DNA of 38,220 nt from the NCBI GenBank assembly GCA_050292445.1, contig JBNKLQ010000018.1, positions 1 to 38,220 on the forward strand, written 5' to 3'. Both the position numbers and the translations under genes were made by a program. Origin of the DNA: Leptofilum sp050292445. Lineage in GTDB: Bacteria > Chloroflexota > Anaerolineae > Promineifilales > Promineifilaceae. The stretch's first letter is position 1. The number at the start of each line of letters is the position of its first letter. This document shows, piece by piece, positions 15,137 through 23,429 of the stretch. The notes beneath the pieces were generated by a model that had not been told where the DNA came from, did no database searches, and saw only the letters and a list, made by a program, of their open reading frames with translations.

Positions 15137-16018
15137 TTAACCTTTTAATCCAGATCGGGTCATAGCTTCAATGAATTGACGTTGGGTAAAGAAGTACAAG
15201 ACTAGAATTGGCAAGATTGTAATGACGGCTCCTGCCATTTGTAAATGGACAAAACTACCAGCTTCTTGTAGAAAACTTTGTAGCCCATAAGAAATTGGAC
15301 GCCATTCTAGTGAGCGGGTGACAAGAATCGGCCAGGCCAGGCTATCCCAACTGCCTAAAAAGCCAAACAGGCCCAGAATCAAAATCGGTGCTTTGGAAAG
15401 GGGCACCACAATTTGTGTTAAATAGCGCAAATGACCCGCCCCATCAATTTGGGCTGAATCCCAAAGCTCATCAGGAATTTGCTGGAAGAATTGGCGCAGC
15501 AAAAAGATACCAAAGGCGCTGGCCATAAAAGGCACCGTCAAAGCTGGCCAATTATCGATCCATTGGAAAGGTGTAACTTTACCCAGCCAGGAAACCGTGA
15601 GGAAGTTTGGCACCCAGGTGATGGCCTGGGGCAAGGTGAGCGTGGCCAGAAAGAGGCCAAATAGCAAGCTCTTGCCGGGGAACTCCATGCGGGCAAAGGC
15701 GTAAGCGGCCAGCACACCAAAGACAACTTCACCTGCTACGGTAATGAGGGCAATAATCAAGCTGTTGAAGAAGAATTCAGAAAAATCTGCTTCTTGCCAC
15801 GCTTCGATATAGTTGCCCCATTGGGGGGTGTTGGGGATGAAAGTTTGGCTGGTGGCTTCAGTCAGGTTCATCAGCGAAATGCTAATCGTGGCTAAAAAAG
15901 GCACAATAGCGATAGCTGCACCTATTATCAGCACAACGTATGTAAAAAACCTGGCCCAGTTGAAGCCACCTGTAACGGGTGCAGCGGGTTCTCTAGTGGT
16001 TACAGTTTGACTAGCCAT
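15137..16018 (-). CDS. Sugar-type ABC transporter permease (MalG/CUT1 family)
   Basis: A 293-residue inner-membrane permease with about six helices. The first is FFTYVVLIIGAAIAIVPFLA. The ATPase-contact EAA loop is ELWDSAQIDGAGHLRYL. It ends MTRSGLKG, typical of MalG-like proteins. The ATG at 16016-16018 overlaps the stop of the MalF-like gene (ATGGCTAG, 8 bp), so the pair is translationally coupled. GGGAGAG lies at good spacing upstream, which favours this start over a site seven codons earlier. It works with the adjacent long permease and the downstream binding protein. Confidence 0.9.
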   Translation of the reverse strand: MASQTVTTREPAAPVTGGFNWARFFTYVVLIIGAAIAIVPFLATISISLMNLTEATSQTFIPNTPQWGNYIEAWQEADFSEFFFNSLIIALITVAGEVVFGVLAAYAFARMEFPGKSLLFGLFLATLTLPQAITWVPNFLTVSWLGKVTPFQWIDNWPALTVPFMASAFGIFLLRQFFQQIPDELWDSAQIDGAGHLRYLTQIVVPLSKAPILILGLFGFLGSWDSLAWPILVTRSLEWRPISYGLQSFLQEAGSFVHLQMAGAVITILPILVLYFFTQRQFIEAMTRSGLKG

Positions 16019-17732
16019 AAAACACTCTCCCTTTGGCAATACGATCTAGCATTGCAGTGGCGCTTACGATGACGAGGAGCAAGATGATGCCCAAGGCAGC
16101 CGCATAGCCGATTCGCGTATCGCGGTTGAAAGCATCGAAGATAACAAGGCTGGCGGTGTCCATGGTGCCTAGCGCTGCGCGACTGCGCAAAACAAAGATG
16201 GTATTGAACGCTTTAAAAGCACCAATGACGCCAAAAATAGTTAGGAAGTAAGTGATAGGTGAGAGCAGCGGCAGCGTGATGTGACGGAACTGTGCCCAAC
16301 GCCCAGCACCGTCCATGGAGGCCGCCTCGTAATATTCGCGTGAGATGTTGCCCAAACCGGCCAGGAAAAAGACCACATTGTAGCCGGTGTATTTCCAAAT
16401 CCCGAAAATGATAGCCACCACAAGTGCCAGGCTGGGACCTGCGGCCCACTCAGGCACGTTAAGATTAAGGGCTTCCCCAATCAGCTGGTTGACACCGTTT
16501 GACTCATTCAGCCAGCCAAGCGACTGAAGGCCAACGGAGGCGAGTAAAGTATTGATAGTACCTGTCGGGTTACCAGAGAAGAGAACTTTGAAAACGGCCG
16601 CAGCGCCCACGGCTGGTGTGATATAGGGCAAGAAGTAAACCATACGCAGCAGCCCTTTCGCTTTGATGTCCTGAAAGAGCAGGGTGGCCAAAACAAGACC
16701 CAGGAACAATTCAGCGGGTAGCGCACCGACGACATAAAAGACGGTCGTGCGCAGGCCAATCCACCAATCGCTGTCTCCTTCAGCGATCACCACAGGCAGT
16801 TCGCTGATAAGTACCCAGCCGCCAATCATGAGCAGGATGCCAGCGAAGAAGCGTAGACCAGTTTGCAGATTAGAATCGCGGTGAGCGGCAGTGCGCCAGA
16901 CGAGCCAGGAAAGCAGCAGCAGGACAAATCCAGCGCTGATGGTGACCATCTGTGCCCAGATTGCTAATGATTCGCCTTCTTCTAGTGCTTCGGCATAAGC
17001 TAGCTGAATTTCTGAGAAAGTAAACCAGCTAATGGCAACGGCCGCAAGTATCATGAAAACGGCCGTTGTCAACTTCCCCGTATAAAATGAATCTCGTATG
17101 GTTGCAGAGGTGTTGTTTTGTAGATAAAAATAGGCGACCCCGCTCAAAATCAACGCCACAATTGCATAATAAAAAACTGAAGATACGCCGGGTGAACGCC
17201 ATGCTTCCTGCAAAAATTGGGGGAATAGCTCGTTTCGCTCTTCTGCAGTGAAGCCTACCAGCTGTTCACCAATTTCTAGCAAGCCGGGCATAAAGGTAAA
17301 GACAAACCAAAGCAGCAGCCCCAGTCCGATAGCGATTAACGCACCAGGCAAAAGCCAGCGCCAAGGATTCTCGTTTTTTGCGCGCGATGTTGCTAGCAAC
17401 TCGTTAATTTGTCTTACCGCGACCACCACAAAAATAAGAGCTAGCCAAAAGGCCAACACATATGCCAGATTATCAATGGCGCGAATGTATTGCCCCAAAC
17501 CATCGGGGCGGCCGACAACATTATTTAAGCCAGCCCGCGTACTTTGGTAAGCTGAAAAAACCAAGGGGAACAAACCAAAAAGCCCAATAATGATGATGGC
17601 TGGCGATAAAAATAGATATGCTAAAAAAGCTTCTCGTCTTTTGGAACCCCGGCGACCAGAGAATATGGCCAGGCCTGTCTGCCTTGTTTGGGTGTTCGAC
17701 TTCGATTGAGAAGGAATTGCCGAGTCGCTCAT
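16011..17732 (-). CDS. Sugar-type ABC transporter permease (MalF/CUT1 family) with large internal membrane insert
   Basis: A 573-residue permease, where most CUT1 family members have about 300. Helix 1 (FLSPAIIIIGLFGLFPLVFS) is followed by TRAGLNN-type family sequence. A stretch of about 250 residues then adds several extra helices (for example VLAFWLALIFVVVAV, LILSGVAYFYLQN, FVLLLLSWLVW). The canonical core resumes at TTVFYVVGALPAELFLGLVL and reaches the EAA loop EYYEAASMDGAGRW. E. coli MalF also has an insert after its early helices, but that one is a soluble loop. The ATG at 17730-17732 has GGAG close upstream. It is the first gene of the operon, with a leader of about 220 nt. Confidence 0.88.
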   Translation of the reverse strand: MSDSAIPSQSKSNTQTRQTGLAIFSGRRGSKRREAFLAYLFLSPAIIIIGLFGLFPLVFSAYQSTRAGLNNVVGRPDGLGQYIRAIDNLAYVLAFWLALIFVVVAVRQINELLATSRAKNENPWRWLLPGALIAIGLGLLLWFVFTFMPGLLEIGEQLVGFTAEERNELFPQFLQEAWRSPGVSSVFYYAIVALILSGVAYFYLQNNTSATIRDSFYTGKLTTAVFMILAAVAISWFTFSEIQLAYAEALEEGESLAIWAQMVTISAGFVLLLLSWLVWRTAAHRDSNLQTGLRFFAGILLMIGGWVLISELPVVIAEGDSDWWIGLRTTVFYVVGALPAELFLGLVLATLLFQDIKAKGLLRMVYFLPYITPAVGAAAVFKVLFSGNPTGTINTLLASVGLQSLGWLNESNGVNQLIGEALNLNVPEWAAGPSLALVVAIIFGIWKYTGYNVVFFLAGLGNISREYYEAASMDGAGRWAQFRHITLPLLSPITYFLTIFGVIGAFKAFNTIFVLRSRAALGTMDTASLVIFDAFNRDTRIGYAAALGIILLLVIVSATAMLDRIAKGRVFYG

Positions 17733-17956
17733 AGCTCCGTCCTTTGCCAAACGGCCGCAGAACATCTGCGCCGTATTATCAACGTGTGTTTAGTAACAAA
17801 TGTGCCTTATTTGGATGGGAGTTACCGTTGGAATGAAGATTAAGCATAAGCTTGAATGCTTTGAATTGACAGATAAGTTGCATAAAAATGGTATTTTTTT
17901 GTGCAAATTCACTCGTTTTTCCCTGTAACGACCGTTTCTTTGCAGAATCGTAGGGC

Positions 17957-17984
17957 ATTATATCACGCGCACTTTTGTGGGCAA
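17957..17984 (-). promoter_or_regulatory. Promoter of the sugar ABC operon
   Basis: On the minus strand TTGCCC (17979-17984), a 16-bp spacer and TATAAT (17957-17962). The -10 is preceded by TGA, giving an extended -10. The leader of about 220 nt down to 17732 holds an AT-rich imperfect hairpin (about 17877-17906) and AACGACCGTT near 17928, one base off the ACGGCCGT core. No other gene is seen in 17733-18095. Confidence 0.6.
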
Positions 17985-18095
17985 CAGCGCCAACAGTGAA
18001 ATCATGGTGAACTGGTTAAGCCGATGCTAACGCTTCGTAAACGTTTGGTTAACCGCTGGATGCAACGGCCGTTTCTCACCCCATCCTCAAGCCCG

Positions 18096-18104
18096 TGTTA
18101 TAAT
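18096..18104 (+). promoter_or_regulatory. Extended -10 promoter of the nuclease lipoprotein gene
   Basis: TGTTATAAT is an extended -10 element with a perfect TATAAT (18099-18104). No good -35 is visible upstream. Transcription from here would begin near 18111, giving a short leader to the ATG at 18153. Confidence 0.6.
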
Positions 18105-18152
18105 CCGCCCGCAATGAAATTTAGAGTTATTTTTGTAAGGAAATTTGTCAAA

Positions 18153-21100
18153 ATGCAACATAACAAACCACTGCTGCTAATCATTTTAATAGTTGTTTGG
18201 GGCCTGCTGCTGGCGGCCTGCGACTCAGAAGAAACACCCACGGCCACTCCGCTGCCGGCAACAGAAACGGCCGTTCCCGACCCATCTCCCACGCCGACCA
18301 GTGATGAAGAAGAACCTACCATCCAAACAGAAGGGGTCTTCTTTAGCGAACTTCTCACTGGCGTACCCGGTGGCAACAGCCAGGAGTTTATCGAGCTGTA
18401 CAATGCTGGCTCCGAGCCAGTCGATCTCATGGGCTGGTCGATTTTTTACCTGCTGGGCGAAGGCCAGGAGCAAGAATTGGTGCATCGCTGGACGGAAACG
18501 GCCGTGATTCCCCCGTATGGTCACGTGTTGTTGGTGCGTGAAGGACAGGATGTTGGCACCGCTGCCGATGGCTTCTTTACGCAATCGCTGTTTGAGCGTA
18601 AAGGGGGTCTGCTGCTGCGTAACAAAACGCAGCAAACGGCTGATTTGTTAGGTTGGGGAGATGCGCCTGCGGAACTTACTGCTGGTGAACCAGCTGCCGT
18701 GCCAGAGGGGGGTGCCAGCCTGGAGCGTTTACCTGGTGGCCAAACGGGAAATGGGCAAAACAACAACAATAACGTCGCCGATTTTGCAGCGCTGGCTACC
18801 CCCAATCCGCAAAATAGCGGCAGCCCCATCACGCCGCAGCCAGACGAATTTTTAACTATTGCCCTCACCGCACCTGAGGCCATCGAGCCAGGGACTGAAT
18901 TTACACTGGCGGTTGACGTGGGCAATGTGAGCGAAACGGCCGTCTCCAACATCACCATCTCCATCCCCATTGCCAGCCATTTTGAATTGCTGGCTGCACC
19001 TGAGGGTGCCGAATTGGCAAACGGCCGTCTCGCCTGGACCATTCCCGAAATTGCCGCCAATGGCAGCCAAACCGCCGAAATCAGTCTGCAAAGCCCCTTT
19101 ACCTACATCGACACGCTCCTCACAGGTTACTTTGCCGACGCCGATGGCTACCTGGCAGCATTTGGCCCGCCCCAGCTCATCGCGGTGACGGGTGGATCAA
19201 TCGCCATTGCCACTGCCCGCAGCCTGGTTGGCAGCACGGTGACGGTGGAAGGCGTGGCCACTATGTACACGGGTGGCTTTTTTGCTGGCAGCACCGGCAA
19301 TAAGTTCTATTTACAGGACGAGACGGGTGGCATTCAGATATTTGTGCCCGATGGACAGGGGCAGGTCGATGTACACATTGGTGATCGGGTGCGCGTGACC
19401 GGGCTAATTGAGCCGTATCGGGACTCACTGGAACTCATTCCAGCAGTCCTGCCAGAGGATGTAGAATTATTGGATGTTCCAGGACCACCTGAGCCATTAC
19501 CCGTTACGGTGGAAGATGTGAATAACAGCGACGCCATTCTGGGTGAGCTGGTCGTTATTGAGGGCACGGCGCTGGCCGTTGAAGAGTTCTCCTTTGATTA
19601 CCAAGTGCAGATCGACCAGGGAACTGGTGACGCGGCGACGATTCTCATCGAGAAGGGTACAGACGTTACCGTTGAACAGATGGAGGTAGGACAGAATTAC
19701 CGCATCGTGGGCATTAGTGAATTTTACCAGGGCGTGCGCCAGGTGAAGCCGCGTGTGCAAAGCGATATTGTGGAAATTATTCCACCCGTCGTGCTGCTGG
19801 AAATGCAAACCGTTAACACTGCCCAGCCGGGTGCGGTACTCACCTACACGATCACGGCCGCCAACTACACGGCCGAACCATTGACCAATGTACTCATTGA
19901 ACTGGAAGTACCCGGCGGCGCAGCCAATGCCCTCCAAGTACAACCAGATGAAAATGGTATTTCGGCTAATGGTAATGTGATTTGGCAAGTGGAGGGACTG
20001 GCGGCGGAGGGAGGAACGGCCGTCCTGCAATATTTCTTCACGGTGCCAGATAATCAAACAGAACCACTGGTGGCCACGCCAGCCCAGCTTACGGCGAATG
20101 GCCAAACTGAGCCACTGCTCTCCAACAACTTTACGACTTTCATGGGCGACACAGTACCCATTTGGGCCATCCAGGGTGAGGGCGACCGATCTCCGTACGT
20201 AGGCATTGAAGCGGCGACAAGTGGGGTGGTAACGGCCGTATTCCCCGAACTCAACGGCTTTTTTATTCAAGATATTGAACCAGACGACAATCCTGCTACC
20301 TCTGATGGGCTGTTTGTTTTTACCGGGGTGCTGCCACTTACCGTACAGGTGGGAGATTTGCTGGAACTAAACGGCCGTGTGCGCGAAATCTCTGGCCAGA
20401 CCACGCTCCAGGTAGACTCGTTGGATGACATCGAACTAAACAGCGCTGGCTACACCAACGTTTTCAATCCTGTGCCGTACGATCCGCCACAAGACCCGGC
20501 TGAGGCATTGGCTTACAACGAAGCGTTAGAAGGTGTGTTGGTTGGATTGCAAAATCCAGCCTTGGTAGTTGGCCCTACCACGCGCTACGGGGAATATTCG
20601 CTCGTCCAGGAAAAATGGGATGTCACATCCGTAGCCCGCACCGATGAAAGCGGCTTTTTGATATACGTAGATGATGGTTCGTCTGTCGGGCATAACGACC
20701 AATCCAGCCTGCCTTATGTTGTAACCAAAGGAGACTGGGTGGCTAATTTAGTAGGGCCGCTGGCTTTCACCTATGGCAATTTCAAAATTGAGCCAATTGC
20801 AGTACCCGATGTTGCCCCGATGAATCGGCCGTTACCCACCATCCGCTCTGCCGAAAGCAATGAACTAAGCATTGCTACCTTCAACGTAGAAAATTTCTTC
20901 GACTTGCTCACGCCGCATCCTTCCAGCCCGCCACTGCCCACCGTATTTGAATATCGAGCCAAGCTGGACAAAATTGCTCAAACCATCGTGGCGATGGGCT
21001 CGCCCACCATCATTGGGCTGCAAGAAGTGGAAAATCTGGATGTGTTGCAAGATTTGGTGGAGGAAGATGCGATTGTTGAATTTGGTTATGAGCCATATTT

Positions 21101-21701
21101 AATTGAAGGCAACGATTCGCGGGGCATCGACGTAGGCTACCTGGTACGCAGCGACCAGGCCACTGTGGAATCTGTGGCCGCTCACGACGCACCTGGCGAT
21201 CTATTTGCTCGCCCACCGCTGGTAATTACCGTGACGGCACACCTGGAAAGCGGCGATCAAACGGTAATTTTGCTGAATAATCATTTTCTTTCCCTCTCTG
21301 CCGGAGAGGAAACAACTGAGCCAGTGCGCACGGCCCAAGCCGCCTGGAATGTCACCGTAATTGAGCAGCTGGCAGCAGAGAATCCCGAGGCGCTTTTTGT
21401 GGTTTTAGGCGATTTAAACTCGTTTTACCAGACGCTGCCGGTGGATACATTGGAGGAATCTGGTTTGCAGCATGTGTATCGCTACTTGCCGGAAGAGGAA
21501 CGGCCGTACACCTACATCTTCGAAGGCCGTACCCAAACGCTAGACCATATAGTTGTTTCCCCCACCTTGTTTGACCAGTTGACCCTGGTCGAAGTGCTGC
21601 ACAGCAACGCCGATTACCCCATCGGCGACCCAGAAGACACCTCACTTCATCGCGTTTCGGACCACGATCCGTTGGTGGCTATCTTCAATTTTGCAGAGTA
21701 G
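18153..21701 (+). CDS. Large surface lipoprotein with lamin-tail domain, OB-like domains and C-terminal endonuclease/exonuclease/phosphatase domain
   Basis: A 1182-residue lipoprotein with lipobox LLLAAC, followed by a Thr/Pro spacer. Domains in order: lamin-tail domain (FSELLTGVPGGNSQEFIELY); DUF11-like beta domain; OB-like nucleic-acid-binding domain (GSTVTVEGVATMYTGG); a second DUF11-like domain; a second OB-like domain of the ExeM/NucH type (IWAIQGEGDRSPYVG, GFFIQDIEPDDNPATSDG); and a DNase I-fold nuclease. The nuclease motifs are ATFNVENFF, GLQEVENL, LLNNHF, LGDLNSFY, LDHIVVS and SDHDPLVAIF. It probably degrades extracellular DNA for nutrients or biofilm turnover. The ATG at 18153 puts the signal peptide at the N-terminus, with TAAGGA upstream; an earlier ATG at 18114 is possible. 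Eight ACGGCCGT copies lie in the gene. Confidence 0.88.
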   Translation: MQHNKPLLLIILIVVWGLLLAACDSEETPTATPLPATETAVPDPSPTPTSDEEEPTIQTEGVFFSELLTGVPGGNSQEFIELYNAGSEPVDLMGWSIFYLLGEGQEQELVHRWTETAVIPPYGHVLLVREGQDVGTAADGFFTQSLFERKGGLLLRNKTQQTADLLGWGDAPAELTAGEPAAVPEGGASLERLPGGQTGNGQNNNNNVADFAALATPNPQNSGSPITPQPDEFLTIALTAPEAIEPGTEFTLAVDVGNVSETAVSNITISIPIASHFELLAAPEGAELANGRLAWTIPEIAANGSQTAEISLQSPFTYIDTLLTGYFADADGYLAAFGPPQLIAVTGGSIAIATARSLVGSTVTVEGVATMYTGGFFAGSTGNKFYLQDETGGIQIFVPDGQGQVDVHIGDRVRVTGLIEPYRDSLELIPAVLPEDVELLDVPGPPEPLPVTVEDVNNSDAILGELVVIEGTALAVEEFSFDYQVQIDQGTGDAATILIEKGTDVTVEQMEVGQNYRIVGISEFYQGVRQVKPRVQSDIVEIIPPVVLLEMQTVNTAQPGAVLTYTITAANYTAEPLTNVLIELEVPGGAANALQVQPDENGISANGNVIWQVEGLAAEGGTAVLQYFFTVPDNQTEPLVATPAQLTANGQTEPLLSNNFTTFMGDTVPIWAIQGEGDRSPYVGIEAATSGVVTAVFPELNGFFIQDIEPDDNPATSDGLFVFTGVLPLTVQVGDLLELNGRVREISGQTTLQVDSLDDIELNSAGYTNVFNPVPYDPPQDPAEALAYNEALEGVLVGLQNPALVVGPTTRYGEYSLVQEKWDVTSVARTDESGFLIYVDDGSSVGHNDQSSLPYVVTKGDWVANLVGPLAFTYGNFKIEPIAVPDVAPMNRPLPTIRSAESNELSIATFNVENFFDLLTPHPSSPPLPTVFEYRAKLDKIAQTIVAMGSPTIIGLQEVENLDVLQDLVEEDAIVEFGYEPYLIEGNDSRGIDVGYLVRSDQATVESVAAHDAPGDLFARPPLVITVTAHLESGDQTVILLNNHFLSLSAGEETTEPVRTAQAAWNVTVIEQLAAENPEALFVVLGDLNSFYQTLPVDTLEESGLQHVYRYLPEEERPYTYIFEGRTQTLDHIVVSPTLFDQLTLVEVLHSNADYPIGDPEDTSLHRVSDHDPLVAIFNFAE

Positions 21702-21708
21702 ATGGGTT

Positions 21709-21733
21709 AGGGGCAGGTGCCAAACCTGCCCCT
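21709..21733. terminator. Bidirectional terminator between convergent genes
   Basis: AGGGGCAGGT (21709-21718) and ACCTGCCCCT (21724-21733) form a perfect 10-bp stem with a 5-nt loop, followed by GATTTTAATT on the plus strand. The minus-strand flank has no T-run, so function is clearer for the plus-strand nuclease gene. Confidence 0.75.
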
Positions 21734-21737
21734 GATT

Positions 21738-22748
21738 TTAATTGTCCTGTTGGGAACGGGCATTTAGCTTCTTCTGCAAGTTCACCGATTCGCTGCCTGC
21801 AAACGCATCAGAAAGATAAAGTGAGCGTATCTCTTTGTCATCTAAAATGCGCAGCCGTTCCAGTTCAGACAAACGACGCACATCTTCTGTCGAAAATTCG
21901 CTGACGGCTCTTTGCAACCGTTCCATAGCCCCAGCTACCATTTCTGTTTGTATTTTGCGTTGATGGGCCAATTCTAGTGCCTTTTCCACTTTCGTTGGCA
22001 TCACAATGGGTCCCAGCGAAACATCTTTGGACTTTATTTCTGCAAAGCCCAGGTTTACTGGCTGGCTAAGCTGCCGGTTGACACGCTGGCAAAGCTCCTG
22101 TTCCAATCCCTGGAGCACACCTGGCTGGTGTGGATCGCCAAATTCATATAAGGTTTGAATGGCGCGTAATTCCAGTAAATGTTTGATAGCACGTTCTACC
22201 CTACTTGAAACAATTTTGTCGGAATGTTCGGGCAAAGCCCGGGCCATTTTATGCTCTAGCCCTTCGCTGATTTGTGTCACATCCAATCTATAGGAAACCT
22301 TCCAAGAGATGTTAATGGGGATACCATCGGCCGAGCGCACGTTCTCCAGCTTTCCCTTGGCGGTTCGAGCTCTTTTAGGAATCGTAGCACGAACTTCTTC
22401 ATACCATCGGAGTCGCTCCCGATAGGGATCATTAAAACTAAAAGTTCGGCGACCAAATAAAATCCAGCCCTGTGTGCGTTGATTGTGAGTTTGCTGGGCG
22501 CTTTTTGGGTCTTTACCAATGATGAAACGGGAGAAACTGTTGTTGAAGCGATTAAAAATCACGCCAACATCCATTTCCTCAATTAATGCCATTCTAAGAA
22601 TAGTGACTCTGAGGATAATGACAAACGAAATGGCTAATACCATTAACATGATGATGCCTGCAACAGAAAATGCCTCATAGGCTGCTACGGTCACAAAACC
22701 CAAAAATAAGATTACTACACCAATAACGAGGGGATGCCTTAAGTTCAT
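21738..22748 (-). CDS. SPFH/band-7-like membrane protein
   Basis: A 336-residue protein with two N-terminal membrane helices (about 7-27 and 30-50). A beta-rich region follows (EEMDVGVIFNRFNNSFSR, SADGIPINISWKVSYRLD), then a long charged helical C-terminus. This layout suggests an SPFH (stomatin/prohibitin/flotillin) domain, in which DGIPINISWKVSYRL would be the usual core strand. Such proteins scaffold membrane microdomains or proteases. The sequence is divergent and the assignment rests on pattern only. The start is firm, with GGGAGG a few bases before the ATG at 22746-22748. Its promoter must lie in 22749-22940, where I see no clear box. Confidence 0.6.
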   Translation of the reverse strand: MNLRHPLVIGVVILFLGFVTVAAYEAFSVAGIIMLMVLAISFVIILRVTILRMALIEEMDVGVIFNRFNNSFSRFIIGKDPKSAQQTHNQRTQGWILFGRRTFSFNDPYRERLRWYEEVRATIPKRARTAKGKLENVRSADGIPINISWKVSYRLDVTQISEGLEHKMARALPEHSDKIVSSRVERAIKHLLELRAIQTLYEFGDPHQPGVLQGLEQELCQRVNRQLSQPVNLGFAEIKSKDVSLGPIVMPTKVEKALELAHQRKIQTEMVAGAMERLQRAVSEFSTEDVRRLSELERLRILDDKEIRSLYLSDAFAGSESVNLQKKLNARSQQDN

Positions 22749-22947
22749 ACGTACCTCCCATGACTACATAACATATATTTATTGGAACAAATTGCAGAAA
22801 CACGTTGGCTGCATTGTAAACTGCAAGATGGCAAAATCCAAGCATTTGTGAGGAATGTCATAAAACTGTAAGTTGATGTTGGTTGGGAACAATTTCGATT
22901 GGTGTTAAGTGGGGAAGCAGGAAAACCGAACCAATTTGCCAAAAGTA

Positions 22948-22976
22948 TTGACAAAAAGAGTGCATTAGATTACCAT
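22948..22976 (+). promoter_or_regulatory. Promoter overlapped by the TTAGAT operator array
   Basis: A perfect -35 TTGACA (22948-22953), a 17-bp spacer and TACCAT (22971-22976), which matches TATAAT at four of six positions. The -10 lies inside the first TTAGATnnnnATCTAA palindrome. It faces the small gene at 23135 and the fusion gene at 23430. Confidence 0.6.
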
Positions 22977-23020
22977 CTAACTAATTAGATAGTCATCTAA
23001 CACATTAGATGCCGACCTAA
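22965..23020. promoter_or_regulatory. Triple operator array, TTAGAT-N4-ATCTAA at exact 20-bp pitch
   Basis: Three 16-bp inverted repeats: 22965-22980 and 22985-23000, both perfect, and 23005-23020 with one mismatch (ACCTAA). The distance between equivalent positions is exactly 20 bp, so the sites are spaced near two helical turns. The first covers the -10 box and the others the transcription start and early leader, as expected for a repressor. The rest of the 22749-23134 gap shows no gene. Confidence 0.75.
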
Positions 23021-23134
23021 TGCACCAATTCTATCAACTTGGCCCCATTTGGCCAACAATTTGCTAATTTTGATAGTTACAGTTTGCACAATCGATATCC
23101 GCTTGTGGCGTCCGCTTGTGGCGGCAGGAGAATA

Positions 23135-23380
23135 ATGATGAACTATTTTATGCACCCAGACACATTTTATGAGCACAATCGTCAATATCAGAAGGAACGG
23201 CTTGAAGCGAGTCAGCTAAAACGGCCGTTTACCGCCCCAAAACGCACCGATAACAATAATCTGAAAGATCGATTCTTTCTTATTAGTGGCGAACTATTCA
23301 TTGCGTTTGGAAAAAATTTGAAATCCCATGCAGCCCAGCCAATGTGTACGCAATCTATGCGTAAACCACAGGCTGCTTAA
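23135..23380 (+). CDS. Small protein of unknown function, 81 residues
   Basis: The ATG at 23135 is preceded by AGGAGA at close spacing, so it is preferred over the in-frame upstream site at 23039. The 81-residue product is basic and polar (MMNYFMHPDTFYEHNRQYQ at the start, ending MRKPQAA). It has no signal peptide or recognisable domain. A moderately hydrophobic segment (RFFLISGELFIAFG) is too short to be a clear membrane helix. It is the first gene behind the triple-operator promoter and precedes the AHSA1-PDZ-DinB gene by 50 bp, so it is probably co-transcribed with it. One ACGGCCGT copy is read as R-P. Confidence 0.6.
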   Translation: MMNYFMHPDTFYEHNRQYQKERLEASQLKRPFTAPKRTDNNNLKDRFFLISGELFIAFGKNLKSHAAQPMCTQSMRKPQAA

Positions 23381-23429
23381 TCCAAATTGGTGTTTTAGTC
23401 AAACCTAATCTTTTCAAGCGGAGGACGAA

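Noticed and set aside
17733..18095. An RNA gene or riboswitch in the divergent gap
   Set aside because: Only promoter elements and an AT-rich imperfect hairpin are visible; no known RNA fold could be recognised.
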